A stretch of DNA of 64,000 nucleotides from Pseudomonas putida (GTDB lineage: Bacteria > Pseudomonadota > Gammaproteobacteria > Pseudomonadales > Pseudomonadaceae), in contig NZ_JANHLE010000016.1 in NCBI RefSeq assembly GCF_028682475.1, positions 1 to 64,000 on the forward strand, in the 5' to 3' direction. This document shows positions 44,569-53,148 of this stretch, piece by piece; position 1 is the first letter of the stretch; each line of letters begins with the position of its first letter. The notes beneath the pieces were generated by a model that saw nothing but the letters and a program-made list of their open reading frames with translations, was not told the origin of the DNA and ran no database searches. The translations under genes and the position numbers were made by a program.

Positions 44569-44811
44569 GTGAACACACTCAGCTCACTCGCCTTGCTCAC
44601 CTTCATCCTGACCCTGGCCGGTTGCAGCAGCTCAAGCTACACGCCGGACGCTGGCTGGGAGATGCCAAAGATGCAGGTCCTGGGCGACAACGGCCTGCCG
44701 GCCCAGCCCTACAGGCACTGCAACAAGCGTGGTTGCCACGATCACAAACCGATGTTGTTCGACCCGAGCAAAGCCGAACCCGACGCCACGACATTGCACC
44801 GCGGCTGGTAA
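44569..44811 (+). CDS. small lipoprotein, 80 aa
   Basis: GTG start. Lipobox LAGC with Cys near 19 after a hydrophobic stretch (LALLTFILTLAGCSSSSYTP). The mature part of about 60 residues has a CNKRGCHDHKP motif with two Cys and two His that could bind metal. 24 bp after the previous lipoprotein gene. Family not recognised. Confidence 0.7.
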   Translation: MNTLSSLALLTFILTLAGCSSSSYTPDAGWEMPKMQVLGDNGLPAQPYRHCNKRGCHDHKPMLFDPSKAEPDATTLHRGW

Positions 44812-44869
44812 GAAAATCGCTTGCGATGCCTGTGGAAAACGGGCATCGCAAGGAATCTTGCAGAAGTAG

Positions 44870-44897
44870 TTTACAGACGCAAACTGATCGCTATAAT
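44870..44897 (+). promoter_or_regulatory. sigma-70 promoter of tRNA-Thr
   Basis: TTTACA (44870-44875) and a perfect TATAAT (44892-44897) are spaced by 16 bp, and the tRNA begins 12 bp later after GACGCCCCT, a GC-rich discriminator. Confidence 0.7.
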
Positions 44898-44908
44898 GAC
44901 GCCCCTGT

Positions 44909-44984
<76 letters not shown>

Positions 44985-44987
44985 TAC

Positions 44988-45033
44988 GCAGTAAAAAAGA
45001 GGCTCACCGCAAGGTGGGCCTTTTTTGTTTGTG
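44988..45033 (+). terminator. tRNA-Thr terminator, first copy of a duplicated segment
   Basis: AGGCTCACC and GGTGGGCCT pair around GCAA, followed by TTTTTT. The whole 46-bp segment, from GCAGTAAAA to TTTGTTTGTG, recurs at 47010-47054 with one A less. Confidence 0.92.
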
Positions 45034-45417
45034 CCGTATAAACACCAAAATCCCCTGTGGGAGCTGGCATTGCCGGCGATGGGCTGCAAAGCAGCCCCAA
45101 TGGATGCCCAGCACCTGGCTCAACGTGAAAAGCCGCACGAACAAGCAGCCGTCGCTGCACGTCAGCGATACAGGATTGGGACGCCTGTGCGGAGTACTGC
45201 TCTAGATCGCAAGCAGCCTTGGCTGGGCGAATTACTCTAAGGTGGCCCCGCCCTGGCAGGGGGCGAGCGCCGCGCTCAAGCTTTCGCCAGGCCTGACGAT
45301 AAGCTAGTCAACGCGCTGCCGCCAGCTCGATGGCCCATGGCCCATCGCCTGTAGGCCCAACGCTGAAGAAACGAGGCGGCGCAGAGAGTCGCTTGTCCAG
45401 GAAGTCGCAGGGGCCTT
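45034..45417. other. non-coding region before the dioxygenase gene, with a REP arm
   Basis: A single REP-like arm (CCTGTGGGAGCTGGCATTGCC, 45053-45080) follows the terminator. The rest holds short GC-rich inverted repeats (GGCCCATGGCCC near 45331) but no gene that I can support. GCAGGGGCCTT precedes the dioxygenase ATG. Confidence 0.45.
45053..45080. repeat. single REP-like arm after tRNA-Thr
   Basis: CCTGTGGGAGCTGGCATTGCC followed by GGCGATGGG is one arm of the alternative Pseudomonas REP (GGGAGCTGGC type, as at 7392). No partner arm lies close. Confidence 0.6.
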
Positions 45418-46158
45418 ATGAGTGCTTTTTCGCTTGATTCGGATGGTTTCGAGATTTTTTCGAACGCCATTCCCCAGCCTTACATCTCAGCTATCGAAAC
45501 GGAACTGCTCGACGTCGCCGCCCAGTTGGCGGGCCAGTCCTTCGCCTCGCTGGACGCGGCCTGGAACCATTTCAAGGCGCATGACCGGGCACTGGGCGGG
45601 CTGCTATATAACGCCTTCAAGCGTCTGCCTTCGGTTATGAGCCTGGCCAGTTCCCCCGAGCTGCTGGCGTTGGCCCGTCGGCATGGCGACGTGGCGTCAC
45701 CGGCGATCATCGATATCAATTGCCGCATCGACTCGTTCGGTGAAGACCGTTTCCTGTTCGACTGGCATCAGGACTACTGGTTTTCGGTGTGTTCGCCGCA
45801 ATCGCTGGTGGCCTGGGTGCCACTGACGGCGGTGAACCAGCACACCGGCGGCCTGGACCTGATCTCCCATCGGCATACCCAGGGGCGGCTGTACCGGACC
45901 CGGCCCGGCGACACCTATGTCACCTATGCCGACTCGGTGCTGCTGGACGAGGCGATTCCGCAGGCGCACGCGCAGTCCATCGAAGGGCTGTGCTGCCCGG
46001 GCGATGTGGTGCTGTTCAAGTTCAACACGCTGCACAAGTCACGGCCGGTCGCATCCGCGCAGCACTCGCGGTTCACCATCCAAATCAGAATTGCCGACTT
46101 CGGCAATGCAGAATTCATCAGCCATGCGTTCAAACCCAACGTGGTTTCTTCGTTGTAG
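45418..46158 (+). CDS. phytanoyl-CoA dioxygenase-like Fe(II)/2-oxoglutarate enzyme
   Basis: 246 residues. The facial triad is complete: H117 and D119 (FDWHQDYW) and H206 (TLHKSRP), with R218 placed to bind 2-oxoglutarate. This is the PhyH fold, used for hydroxylation of small metabolites or lipids; the substrate cannot be read. It pairs with a TylF-type methyltransferase 21 bp downstream, so the two may hydroxylate and O-methylate one compound, perhaps a sugar or secondary metabolite. The pair lies between the two copies of the tRNA-Thr terminator. Confidence 0.85.
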   Translation: MSAFSLDSDGFEIFSNAIPQPYISAIETELLDVAAQLAGQSFASLDAAWNHFKAHDRALGGLLYNAFKRLPSVMSLASSPELLALARRHGDVASPAIIDINCRIDSFGEDRFLFDWHQDYWFSVCSPQSLVAWVPLTAVNQHTGGLDLISHRHTQGRLYRTRPGDTYVTYADSVLLDEAIPQAHAQSIEGLCCPGDVVLFKFNTLHKSRPVASAQHSRFTIQIRIADFGNAEFISHAFKPNVVSSL

Positions 46159-46179
46159 TTTTCAAAGTAAAGGTGGTCT

Positions 46180-46980
46180 ATGGCGATCTGGGATCTAACC
46201 CCGCATGACGCACCCCTCGAACAGATGTACGGGGTGCAGTCTGACAAAGACAAAAAGTTCTGGAACGAACTGGAAGACATTCAAACCCAGTATCCGCACG
46301 GTACGCTGCACACGCTGACGCATTGGCCGGTGTACACCAAGCGGATCCTGATGACGCGTTTCCTGGCTCATTTCGAACTGTTCAAGATGACCGTGGACCT
46401 GCCGGGGAGCATCGTCGAGCTCGGCGTTTCGCGTGGCGTGTCGTTCTTCACCTTCCACAAGTTCCTGGAGATCTTCGCGCCCACCGACACCTCCAAGAAA
46501 GTCTATGGCTTCGACTCGTTCGAAGGCCTGTCCGACTTCAACAGCAAGGATGGCGTGGCGGTCAACGATCTGCAGGCCGACAAGAAGTCCGGCGGCTGGT
46601 CGGCCGAGTCGGTCGAGGGCGAGATCTTCGCCCTGACCCGGCTGTTCAATGAAGACAACATCCTCGCTCGGGAGCGCTCGCGGCTGATCAAGGGGCGGGT
46701 CCAGGACACCCTGGGGCCTTTCCTGGAGGCCACGCCTGGCCTGCGCATCAACCTGCTGCACTTCGACCTGGACCTGTACGAGCCGACGCTGTACACCCTG
46801 GAAAAGCTCTGGGACCTGGTGGTGCCGGGCGGCGTGGTGGTGTTCGACGAGTACGGCCTGCCGCCATGGGGTGGCGAGGCGACGGCGTTCGATGAGTTCG
46901 TCAAGTCGCGCAACATCAAGGTCACCTTGCGCAAGTTCCCTTGGTGCCTGACGCCGACGGCCTACTGCATCAAAGAGTGA
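46180..46980 (+). CDS. TylF/MycF-type O-methyltransferase
   Basis: 266 residues. SAM motif VELGVSRGVSFFTFHKFLE near 75-93 and Mg-binding acidic motifs FDLDLYEPTLYTLEKL and VVVFDEYGLPPWGGEATAFD, as in macrocin O-methyltransferases that methylate sugar hydroxyls. AAAGGTGG lies before the ATG. The substrate is unknown; the partner is the 2OG dioxygenase upstream. The second terminator copy follows. Confidence 0.87.
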   Translation: MAIWDLTPHDAPLEQMYGVQSDKDKKFWNELEDIQTQYPHGTLHTLTHWPVYTKRILMTRFLAHFELFKMTVDLPGSIVELGVSRGVSFFTFHKFLEIFAPTDTSKKVYGFDSFEGLSDFNSKDGVAVNDLQADKKSGGWSAESVEGEIFALTRLFNEDNILARERSRLIKGRVQDTLGPFLEATPGLRINLLHFDLDLYEPTLYTLEKLWDLVVPGGVVVFDEYGLPPWGGEATAFDEFVKSRNIKVTLRKFPWCLTPTAYCIKE

Positions 46981-47009
46981 CCGTGGTTGAGCGGGCTCTT
47001 TGCGGGCCT

Positions 47010-47054
47010 GCAGTAAAAAGAGGCTCACCGCAAGGTGGGCCTTTTTTGTTTGTG
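47010..47054 (+). terminator. second copy of the tRNA-Thr terminator segment
   Basis: 45 bp nearly identical to 44988-45033 (one A shorter). Here it follows the methyltransferase gene, not a tRNA. With the first copy it brackets 1976 bp containing two genes. Confidence 0.9.
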
Positions 47055-47087
47055 TTTTAGTAACGCCGTGTTCATGAGTTCCTAGGC

Positions 47088-47378
47088 TCAATCCCCCAAC
47101 CGTTCAACCGCCTTCCGATAAACCTGCTCCCGCTCTCGTTTATCCACAGCAACCACAAACACCACGACCTCCAGGTCAATCACCTGGTAGACCAGCCGAT
47201 AGCCACTGCTACGCAGCTTGATCTTGTAGCAATCGGGCAAGCTATGCAGCCGGTTCGCTTCAACCCGTGGGTTGAGCAAAACCGAAACCAGCTTTTTCTT
47301 GAGCTGCTGGCGAACGGTGTCTCCCAGCTTGTGCCATTCCTTCAGCGCTCGTGCATCAAACTCAAGGCTATAGGTCAT
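47088..47378 (-). CDS. RelE/ParE-superfamily toxin
   Basis: A 96-residue RelE-type mRNA interferase candidate: SLEFDARALKEWHKLGDTVR near the start, CYKIKLRSSGYRLVYQV with the catalytic-type Arg residues, and VVAVDKREREQVYRKA at the end. It overlaps the antitoxin gene by 11 bases, so both are made from one transcript. Close to the cassette bracketed by the terminator repeats. Confidence 0.92.
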   Translation of the reverse strand: MTYSLEFDARALKEWHKLGDTVRQQLKKKLVSVLLNPRVEANRLHSLPDCYKIKLRSSGYRLVYQVIDLEVVVFVVAVDKREREQVYRKAVERLGD

Positions 47379-47607
47379 CCAGCGAAACCTTTACCCGCTG
47401 AGGTGCAGCAAGACGTTCGCGTACTGTGGCGAGCAGGGCCTCATCATCCTCTGTCATCAGCACTGGCTTGAAAGGCAACTGGCCGCGCTCTGCTACGTAC
47501 TGCAGCGCTTGGCGCATCAGTTCGGAAGGCGTGACACCCAGCTTTTCAAGTTCGCGGTATGCACGCGCTTTGAGATCGTCGTCGATACGTACGTTGATAG
47601 ATGCCAT
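47368..47607 (-). CDS. RelB/DinJ-type antitoxin
   Basis: 79 residues. The N-terminal ribbon-helix-helix (MASINVRIDDDLKARAYREL then LGVTPSELMRQALQYV) binds DNA; the C-terminal tail (EALLATVRERLAAPQRVKVS) should wrap the toxin. The operon should repress itself; the AT-rich sequence upstream (TAATGACATTAGTCTGTACATT on the plus strand, 47622-47643) is a likely operator. Confidence 0.92.
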   Translation of the reverse strand: MASINVRIDDDLKARAYRELEKLGVTPSELMRQALQYVAERGQLPFKPVLMTEDDEALLATVRERLAAPQRVKVSLDDL

Positions 47608-47697
47608 GGCACCGGCCTCACTGTAATGACATTAGTCTGTACATTGGCCTAAAGCGACTCTATGAGCAAGCGCGCCTGTAGACATACCGACGGAGCG

Positions 47698-48711
47698 TCA
47701 TGCGAAAGCAGGCGGCGGGCTTTCGAGCCCCTGCAACCAATCACAGTAACGCGCCACACCCTGCTCAACCGTCAACGTCGGCACCTGATAGCCCACAGCG
47801 CGCAAACGCTCAAGATCGGCGCAGGTGTAGCACTGGTACTTGCCACGCAGGTGCTCGGGAAATTCGCTGTACTCGAGGATGCCTTCGAGCAAAGCCATCT
47901 CCAGTGACAACGGCGGTTGATCCTGCTGTTCACGCAGACGGTTAATCACCGCCAGCGCCACGTCATTGAACGGCTGGGCGCGGCCGCTGCCGACATTGAA
48001 GATACCGCTGAGCTGCGGACGCTCAAGGAAGAACAGGTTGACCTTGACCACGTCTTCCACCGAGACGAAATCACGCAGGTGCCCACCACTTGGGTAATCA
48101 CCGTAACTGCCGAACAGGCTGACCTTGCCATGGGCCTGGTACTGGTTGAAGCAGTGCAAGGCCACCGATGCCATCGCGCCTTTGTGCTCTTCATGCGGGC
48201 CGTAGACGTTGAAATAACGCAGGCCGACGATCTGGCTACGCGCTGCAGGCAATTGCCTGCGCACGCGCTGGTCGAAGAGAAACTTGGAGTAGCCGTAAAC
48301 GTTCAATGGCCGCTCAGCTTCGCGCTGTTCGCGAAAGTCCTGCCCGGCGCCATACACCGCCGCCGACGAGGCATACAGCAACGGCACCCGCAGCCCTTGG
48401 GCAGCTTCGAGCAGGTCGCGGCTGAAGCGGTAGTTGTTGTCCATCATGAAACGTCCGTCGCCTTCGACGGTGCTGGAGCAGGCGCCCTGGTGCAACACGG
48501 CGCGGACCTTGCCGAACTGGCCGCGGGCAAAGCGCTCAAGGAAGTCGTCCTTGTCCAGGTAGTCAGCAATCTCGCTGTCGGCCAGGTTGCGAAACTTGTC
48601 GCCATCGGTCAGATCATCCACAGCAATGATCTCGGTTTCGCCACGCTGGTTGAGGGCCTGTACCAGATTGCTACCGATAAACCCGGCGGCGCCGGTCACG
48701 ATAATCGTCAT
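47698..48711 (-). CDS. hldD: ADP-L-glycero-D-manno-heptose 6-epimerase HldD
   Basis: Last step of ADP-heptose synthesis for the LPS core. 337 residues from the ATG at 48711 ([20 protein letters not shown], Rossmann GxxGxxG); the short-chain dehydrogenase YxxxK motif is [20 protein letters not shown] precedes the ATG. The frame is open upstream without conserved sequence. It is slightly longer than E. coli HldD (310). Confidence 0.93.
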   Translation of the reverse strand: MTIIVTGAAGFIGSNLVQALNQRGETEIIAVDDLTDGDKFRNLADSEIADYLDKDDFLERFARGQFGKVRAVLHQGACSSTVEGDGRFMMDNNYRFSRDLLEAAQGLRVPLLYASSAAVYGAGQDFREQREAERPLNVYGYSKFLFDQRVRRQLPAARSQIVGLRYFNVYGPHEEHKGAMASVALHCFNQYQAHGKVSLFGSYGDYPSGGHLRDFVSVEDVVKVNLFFLERPQLSGIFNVGSGRAQPFNDVALAVINRLREQQDQPPLSLEMALLEGILEYSEFPEHLRGKYQCYTCADLERLRAVGYQVPTLTVEQGVARYCDWLQGLESPPPAFA

Positions 48712-48885
48712 GCCATATCCCCTGTAAGGGTGCTGAGCCGCTAGTCTAGGCAATGGATTTGTACAAAAATTAACCAGGATCAATAAAATCGCGAATAGCC
48801 GTGACGCTCGTCAGGCCATGATTTTGCCGTGACTGTAGGCTCTGCCTTATCATCCCTCACCCGCTTCTGTGCACATGGATGTCTG

Positions 48886-50037
48886 ATGAAAGCCTTTTCA
48901 CGCTTGCTACCTGCGGCCTTCGTAATTGCCTGCCTGGCCAGCCCCTCGACCTTTGCCGCCAGTTTCGATTGCAGTAAAGCCAGATCGCTGGTGGAAACTG
49001 CCATCTGCACCACCCCTTCACTGTCAGCCAAGGATGATCTGCTCAATGAGCACTATCGTCCGCTGCAACACCTGAAGATTTTCCGTGAGCTGGAACGGCA
49101 ATGGCTGCGCGAGGTTCGCAATCGCTGCGCGGCGGTCCCGTGCATTGAGGAGGCTTACGATCAACAGATTTCACGGCTCACACCGGTGCCGGCCAACTCG
49201 CAAGCCGAGACACCTGCGCTAAAGCCTTCACAGGACCAACAACCCTACCTGCAGATCGAGGATGCAGCCTGGCAACGCTTTGCCTTGGCCACCTTCGCGC
49301 AGGTCAAGGGTGTCGACTATGCCCAGGTGGTTGACGTGGCAACCGTGGACGGCGTGCTCAACGTGGTGATTTTTGTTGGCGAGCACCTGGACCAGACCAT
49401 CCGCAGCCCTGGCAATAGCTATGAGCGCCGCTACTTCGGCTCGCTGTATGAGTACTCCGACGCCCGCCCAGGCCTTCACCCGATTGTCCGTGACATCCGT
49501 TTCAGCGGCTGGAACAAGATCGGCGCCAATGATCAGGGCGAGCGCTTTGCCGGCATCATCGATGGGGTGTTCTACTACCGTCATCGCGTGAAGGGCGAAG
49601 CCGAGCAAAGCATGGCCTACACCTTGGGCTCCAAGGCAGAGCCACAACCTTCAACGCAGCTGTTTTCCGCCGAGTCCGGGAGCAAACGCTTTTCCAAGGC
49701 GCGAATCGCCAATGACCTGAACGTCGAAAACTACCACCTGCGGCTGTACTACCCCTACGAGTACGACTCGAACGCTTACGACCAGGTAATGGACAAGAAC
49801 GATAAAGGCTGGAGCCTGGTCAATCCGGTGTGGAACGAAACCCGGCCGGTGCTGTACTTCGACAACAGCGGCGACTTTGCCTGTGTCTGGCGTGTTGATC
49901 TACTGAACAAGACGCTTGAAAAGATCGTTCCCGAGCATGAAGCGATTTCGGCTGTTCCGGTGGATGTTCTGGGCCACGAAGCCATCGTGTACCTCGAAGG
50001 CGACAAGCTGATGTTCGCTATCGCCCCCGGGCAGTAA
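48886..50037 (+). CDS. secreted LprI-like (DUF1311) N-terminal protein
   Basis: 383 residues with a signal peptide (LLPAAFVIACLASPSTFAAS). The N-terminal DUF1311-type segment (SFDCSKARSLVETAICTTPS, LNEHYRPLQH, WLREVRNRCAAVPCIEEAYD) is followed by a longer C-terminal domain of unknown family (about 130-383). The ATG at 48886 follows GGATGTCTG; the open frame upstream is not protein-like. It shares the N-terminal theme with the gene at 11406. Monocistronic between hldD and an MFS transporter. Confidence 0.82.
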   Translation: MKAFSRLLPAAFVIACLASPSTFAASFDCSKARSLVETAICTTPSLSAKDDLLNEHYRPLQHLKIFRELERQWLREVRNRCAAVPCIEEAYDQQISRLTPVPANSQAETPALKPSQDQQPYLQIEDAAWQRFALATFAQVKGVDYAQVVDVATVDGVLNVVIFVGEHLDQTIRSPGNSYERRYFGSLYEYSDARPGLHPIVRDIRFSGWNKIGANDQGERFAGIIDGVFYYRHRVKGEAEQSMAYTLGSKAEPQPSTQLFSAESGSKRFSKARIANDLNVENYHLRLYYPYEYDSNAYDQVMDKNDKGWSLVNPVWNETRPVLYFDNSGDFACVWRVDLLNKTLEKIVPEHEAISAVPVDVLGHEAIVYLEGDKLMFAIAPGQ

Positions 50038-50041
50038 TGGC

Positions 50042-51232
50042 TCAGCCCAGCGCCGACAGTGCCACCGCGCGTCGGCGCCCATACAGGCGGCCGACGCTGA
50101 TCGCCCAGTTGATCAAGGCCACAACCAGCAGGCTGATCATCATCGCCTCGGTACCCTTGCTGACAATCAGGTGGCCCGCCAGCCAGGGAAAGCCGAACAC
50201 CCCGAGAAAGTACGCCAGGCTGAACAGCAGCAGGGCCTGCGGGGTGTACCCGGGCGGCGCCTGGTTCGCCGCCAGGCCATTGATTACCGAATAATTCAGG
50301 CCATAGCCGACGCCCAACAACGCCGCCGCCAGCAAGTAACTGAGATTGCCCTGTACGCCCCACCCCAAGGCCAGCACCGCCAGGACGATAAAGCCCGACA
50401 GCAGGCACGACGCCCGATAGGCATCGCGCTTGACCACCCAGCCGGCGATCAGCAACCGGCAACTGATCGCCGCGCTCATGAAGCCGATGAAAAACAACGA
50501 GTAGTCCAGGCCGCGCCCCGCCGCGTAGGACGTCTGGAAGCTGCCCAGGCCACCAAAGATCGCACCGCCCAGGCCGACCATGAGAATCGGCCAGCGCGAC
50601 TTGGAGCTCAGCACTTCGATACCGGCGCGGCGACTGATGCTGACCGGGCTCGAAGCCGGGCGTGGCAGTCGCGCCAGATGCTTGAAGATCAGCAAACCGC
50701 ACAGCGCGGCCAGGGCTGCGGTGTAGAACGCCGTCTGTACCGGCAGATCGAAAACGCTGGCCAGCTTGCCGACCAGCGGCCCGGAGCCGATGCCACTCAT
50801 CATGCTGCCCGAGAGCAGGGCAAAACTGTGCGTGCGCCGCTGGGCATCGACCCGTTCACTGACCAGGATCGGCCCCAGGGTGTAGAACGCTCCCCAGCCT
50901 AGGCCGAGGATCAGGCCGCACACCATCAGCCCGCTGCCGGTGCCAGGCACCAGGGCAAAGCCCAGGCATGCCGTCACCAGGCACAATGCCGAGAGCGCGA
51001 TGGCCCGCGCCGAACCCAGGCGATCGGCCAGGTGGCCACTGCCCAGCACGGCGACCACGGTACTGAGCATGGCCAGCGAAATGATCTGCCCGGCGTCCTG
51101 TTCGTTACCACCGCGGCTGCTGACCAACAGCGACAGCAAAAAAGTCGAACCGTAGGACAACGACAGCAGGTAACTGGCCAGGCACAGCAGGCCGAAGCCC
51201 TGTGCCGTGGGTGCTGCGCGGGTAGCGGGCAT
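50042..51232 (-). CDS. MFS transporter of unknown substrate
   Basis: 396 residues with 12 hydrophobic helices, in two six-helix halves. The loop after helix 2 has GHLADRLGSARAIALSA, the MFS GxLaDrxGrkx signature. The second half starts near LSSKSRWPILMVGLG. Substrate unclear; the family branch (drug or sugar efflux-like) is not settled. It is divergent from the glutamate synthase-like gene. Confidence 0.82.
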   Translation of the reverse strand: MPATRAAPTAQGFGLLCLASYLLSLSYGSTFLLSLLVSSRGGNEQDAGQIISLAMLSTVVAVLGSGHLADRLGSARAIALSALCLVTACLGFALVPGTGSGLMVCGLILGLGWGAFYTLGPILVSERVDAQRRTHSFALLSGSMMSGIGSGPLVGKLASVFDLPVQTAFYTAALAALCGLLIFKHLARLPRPASSPVSISRRAGIEVLSSKSRWPILMVGLGGAIFGGLGSFQTSYAAGRGLDYSLFFIGFMSAAISCRLLIAGWVVKRDAYRASCLLSGFIVLAVLALGWGVQGNLSYLLAAALLGVGYGLNYSVINGLAANQAPPGYTPQALLLFSLAYFLGVFGFPWLAGHLIVSKGTEAMMISLLVVALINWAISVGRLYGRRRAVALSALG

Positions 51233-51454
51233 GGTGTGGCTTCACTTGGCAAATACTGGAAATTCCTTGTAGCACGGGGGCGGCAAGCGGCAGTTATGCA
51301 AGTGCCGGAGTCAGGTTCAGCAGGCAGCGAACTAACCCGCCGAGGCCGGCCTTGCAAGCACGCCGGGGATAAAAGTCTTTTACTGATTTCACGGGTTTTC
51401 CGCCCGGGCGCTTGCCCTATCCTTGGCAGGATCTCTCATATCAGTGGAAGATTC

Positions 51455-53119
51455 ATGAAAGCTTCGCTTCCCAGCCGCTACGCCTGTCTGGCCGGCTGCC
51501 TGCTCCTCACCTGCATCAGCCTACCCTTTCTGGCGAACCATGCCTGGCTCTGGCCCTTCACCCTGATCTGCGCCCTGCTCAGCCTGGTTGGCCTGAATGA
51601 CCTGCGTCAAAGCCACCATGCGGTACGGCGCAACTATCCGATTCTGGGCAACATCCGTTACCTGATCGAAACCATCCGCCCGGAAATTCGCCAGTACTTG
51701 CTTGAGGGCGATGACGACAAGCTGCCGTTCTCGCGCGCGCAGCGCTCGCTGGTCTACGCCCGGGCCAAGAATGAAAGCGCCGAGAAGGCTTTCGGCACGC
51801 TCAATGATGTGTACCGCCCCGGTTTCGAGTTCATCAGCCATTCGATGCTGCCAGCGGGCACCCCCGATCCCGCCTCGTTTCGTATCACCATTGGTGGCCC
51901 GCAGTGTCGCCAGCCCTACTCCGCCTCGATCTTCAACATCTCGGCGATGAGCTTCGGCGCCCTCAGCGCCAACGCCATTGCCGCGCTCAACCAAGGGGCC
52001 AAGCGCGGCCGCTTCGCCCACGACACCGGGGAAGGCAGTATCAGCCCGTATCACCGTGAGCACGGCGGCGACCTGATCTGGGAAATCGGCAGTGGCTATT
52101 TTGGCTGCCGCACCGCCGCTGGCCACTTCGACCCCGAACGCTTCGCCGAGCAGGCCCGCGACCCGCAGGTGAAGATGATCGAAATCAAGCTGAGTCAGGG
52201 TGCCAAGCCAGGACATGGCGGAATTCTGCCCGGGCATAAGGTCAGCAGCGAAATCGCCGCTACCCGTGGGGTGATGGTGGGTGAAGACTGCATCTCACCG
52301 GCAGCGCACAGTGCCTTTCGCACGCCGATCGAGCTGTTGCAGTTCATTGCGCAGTTGCGCGAGTTGTCGGGTGGCAAACCGGTGGGCTTCAAGTTCTGCC
52401 TGGGCCACCCCTGGGAATTCATGGGCATCGCCAAGGCCATGCTGGTGACCGGCATTGTTCCGGATTTCATCGTCGTCGACGGCAAGGAAGGCGGCACCGG
52501 CGCCGCACCGCGTGAGTTCAGCGACAACATCGGCGTGCCGATGCGTGAAGGGCTGATGTTCGTACACAACACCCTGGTCGGTCTGAACCTGCGCGACAAG
52601 GTGCGCATTGGTGCGGGTGGCAAGATCGTCAGTGCCTTCGATATTGCCAGCGTCCTGGCCATCGGCGCGGACTGGGTCAACTCGGCGCGTGGCTTCATGT
52701 TCGCCATTGGCTGCATCCAGTCGCAGAGCTGCCACACCAACAAATGCCCCACCGGGGTGGCCACCCAGGACCCGTTGCGACAACGTGCACTGGTGGTGCC
52801 GGACAAGGCCGAGCGGGTCTACAGCTTTCACCGCAACACCCTGCATGCCCTCGCCGAGATGCTCGCTGCCGCAGGCCTGGAGCATCCGTCGCAGCTCAAG
52901 CCCAAACACCTGGTCCGGCGCATCAGCGCCAGCGAAATCCAGCTGTTTTCCCAGCTGCATGTGTTCCTCAAGCCCGGTGAGTTGCTCAGCGGCTCGATCA
53001 GCAGTGAGTTCTATGCGCGGATGTGGCGGATGGCCCGCAGTGACAGTTTCGAACCAGAGACGGGTGAGGCGCCGGCAATCAAGCCAGTGCTGCGCCATAA
53101 AGCAACAACCCCGGCCTAG
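51455..53119 (+). CDS. FMN-binding glutamate synthase family protein
   Basis: 554 residues. Two N-terminal transmembrane helices (about 8-24 and 28-45), then a GltB-type FMN barrel: SIFNISAMSFGALSANAIAA, GAKPGHGGILPGHKVSSEIA, KEGGTGAAPREFSDNIGVP, and a cysteine motif (CIQSQSCHTNKCPTGVATQ) usual for the [3Fe-4S] cluster. It lacks the amidotransferase domain of glutamate synthase and is membrane-bound. The ATG at 51455 is chosen over a long upstream frame because the helices begin there. Function unproven in the family. Confidence 0.87.
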   Translation: MKASLPSRYACLAGCLLLTCISLPFLANHAWLWPFTLICALLSLVGLNDLRQSHHAVRRNYPILGNIRYLIETIRPEIRQYLLEGDDDKLPFSRAQRSLVYARAKNESAEKAFGTLNDVYRPGFEFISHSMLPAGTPDPASFRITIGGPQCRQPYSASIFNISAMSFGALSANAIAALNQGAKRGRFAHDTGEGSISPYHREHGGDLIWEIGSGYFGCRTAAGHFDPERFAEQARDPQVKMIEIKLSQGAKPGHGGILPGHKVSSEIAATRGVMVGEDCISPAAHSAFRTPIELLQFIAQLRELSGGKPVGFKFCLGHPWEFMGIAKAMLVTGIVPDFIVVDGKEGGTGAAPREFSDNIGVPMREGLMFVHNTLVGLNLRDKVRIGAGGKIVSAFDIASVLAIGADWVNSARGFMFAIGCIQSQSCHTNKCPTGVATQDPLRQRALVVPDKAERVYSFHRNTLHALAEMLAAAGLEHPSQLKPKHLVRRISASEIQLFSQLHVFLKPGELLSGSISSEFYARMWRMARSDSFEPETGEAPAIKPVLRHKATTPA

Positions 53120-53128
53120 GCCGGGGTT
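53107..53128. terminator. hairpin at the convergent ends of the GltB-like and porin genes
   Basis: AACCCCGGCC and GGCCGGGGTT pair perfectly around TA. It overlaps the stop codon of the GltB-like gene (TAG 53117-53119). Lacking a full T run, it is a possible bidirectional terminator. Confidence 0.6.
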
Positions 53129-53148
53129 GCTGGAGACGCAAACAGCAA

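Noticed and set aside
51032..53119. 695-codon version of the glutamate synthase-like gene
   Set aside because: The first 141 codons overlap the divergent MFS gene and its promoter and are not protein-like; the membrane helices begin after 51455.
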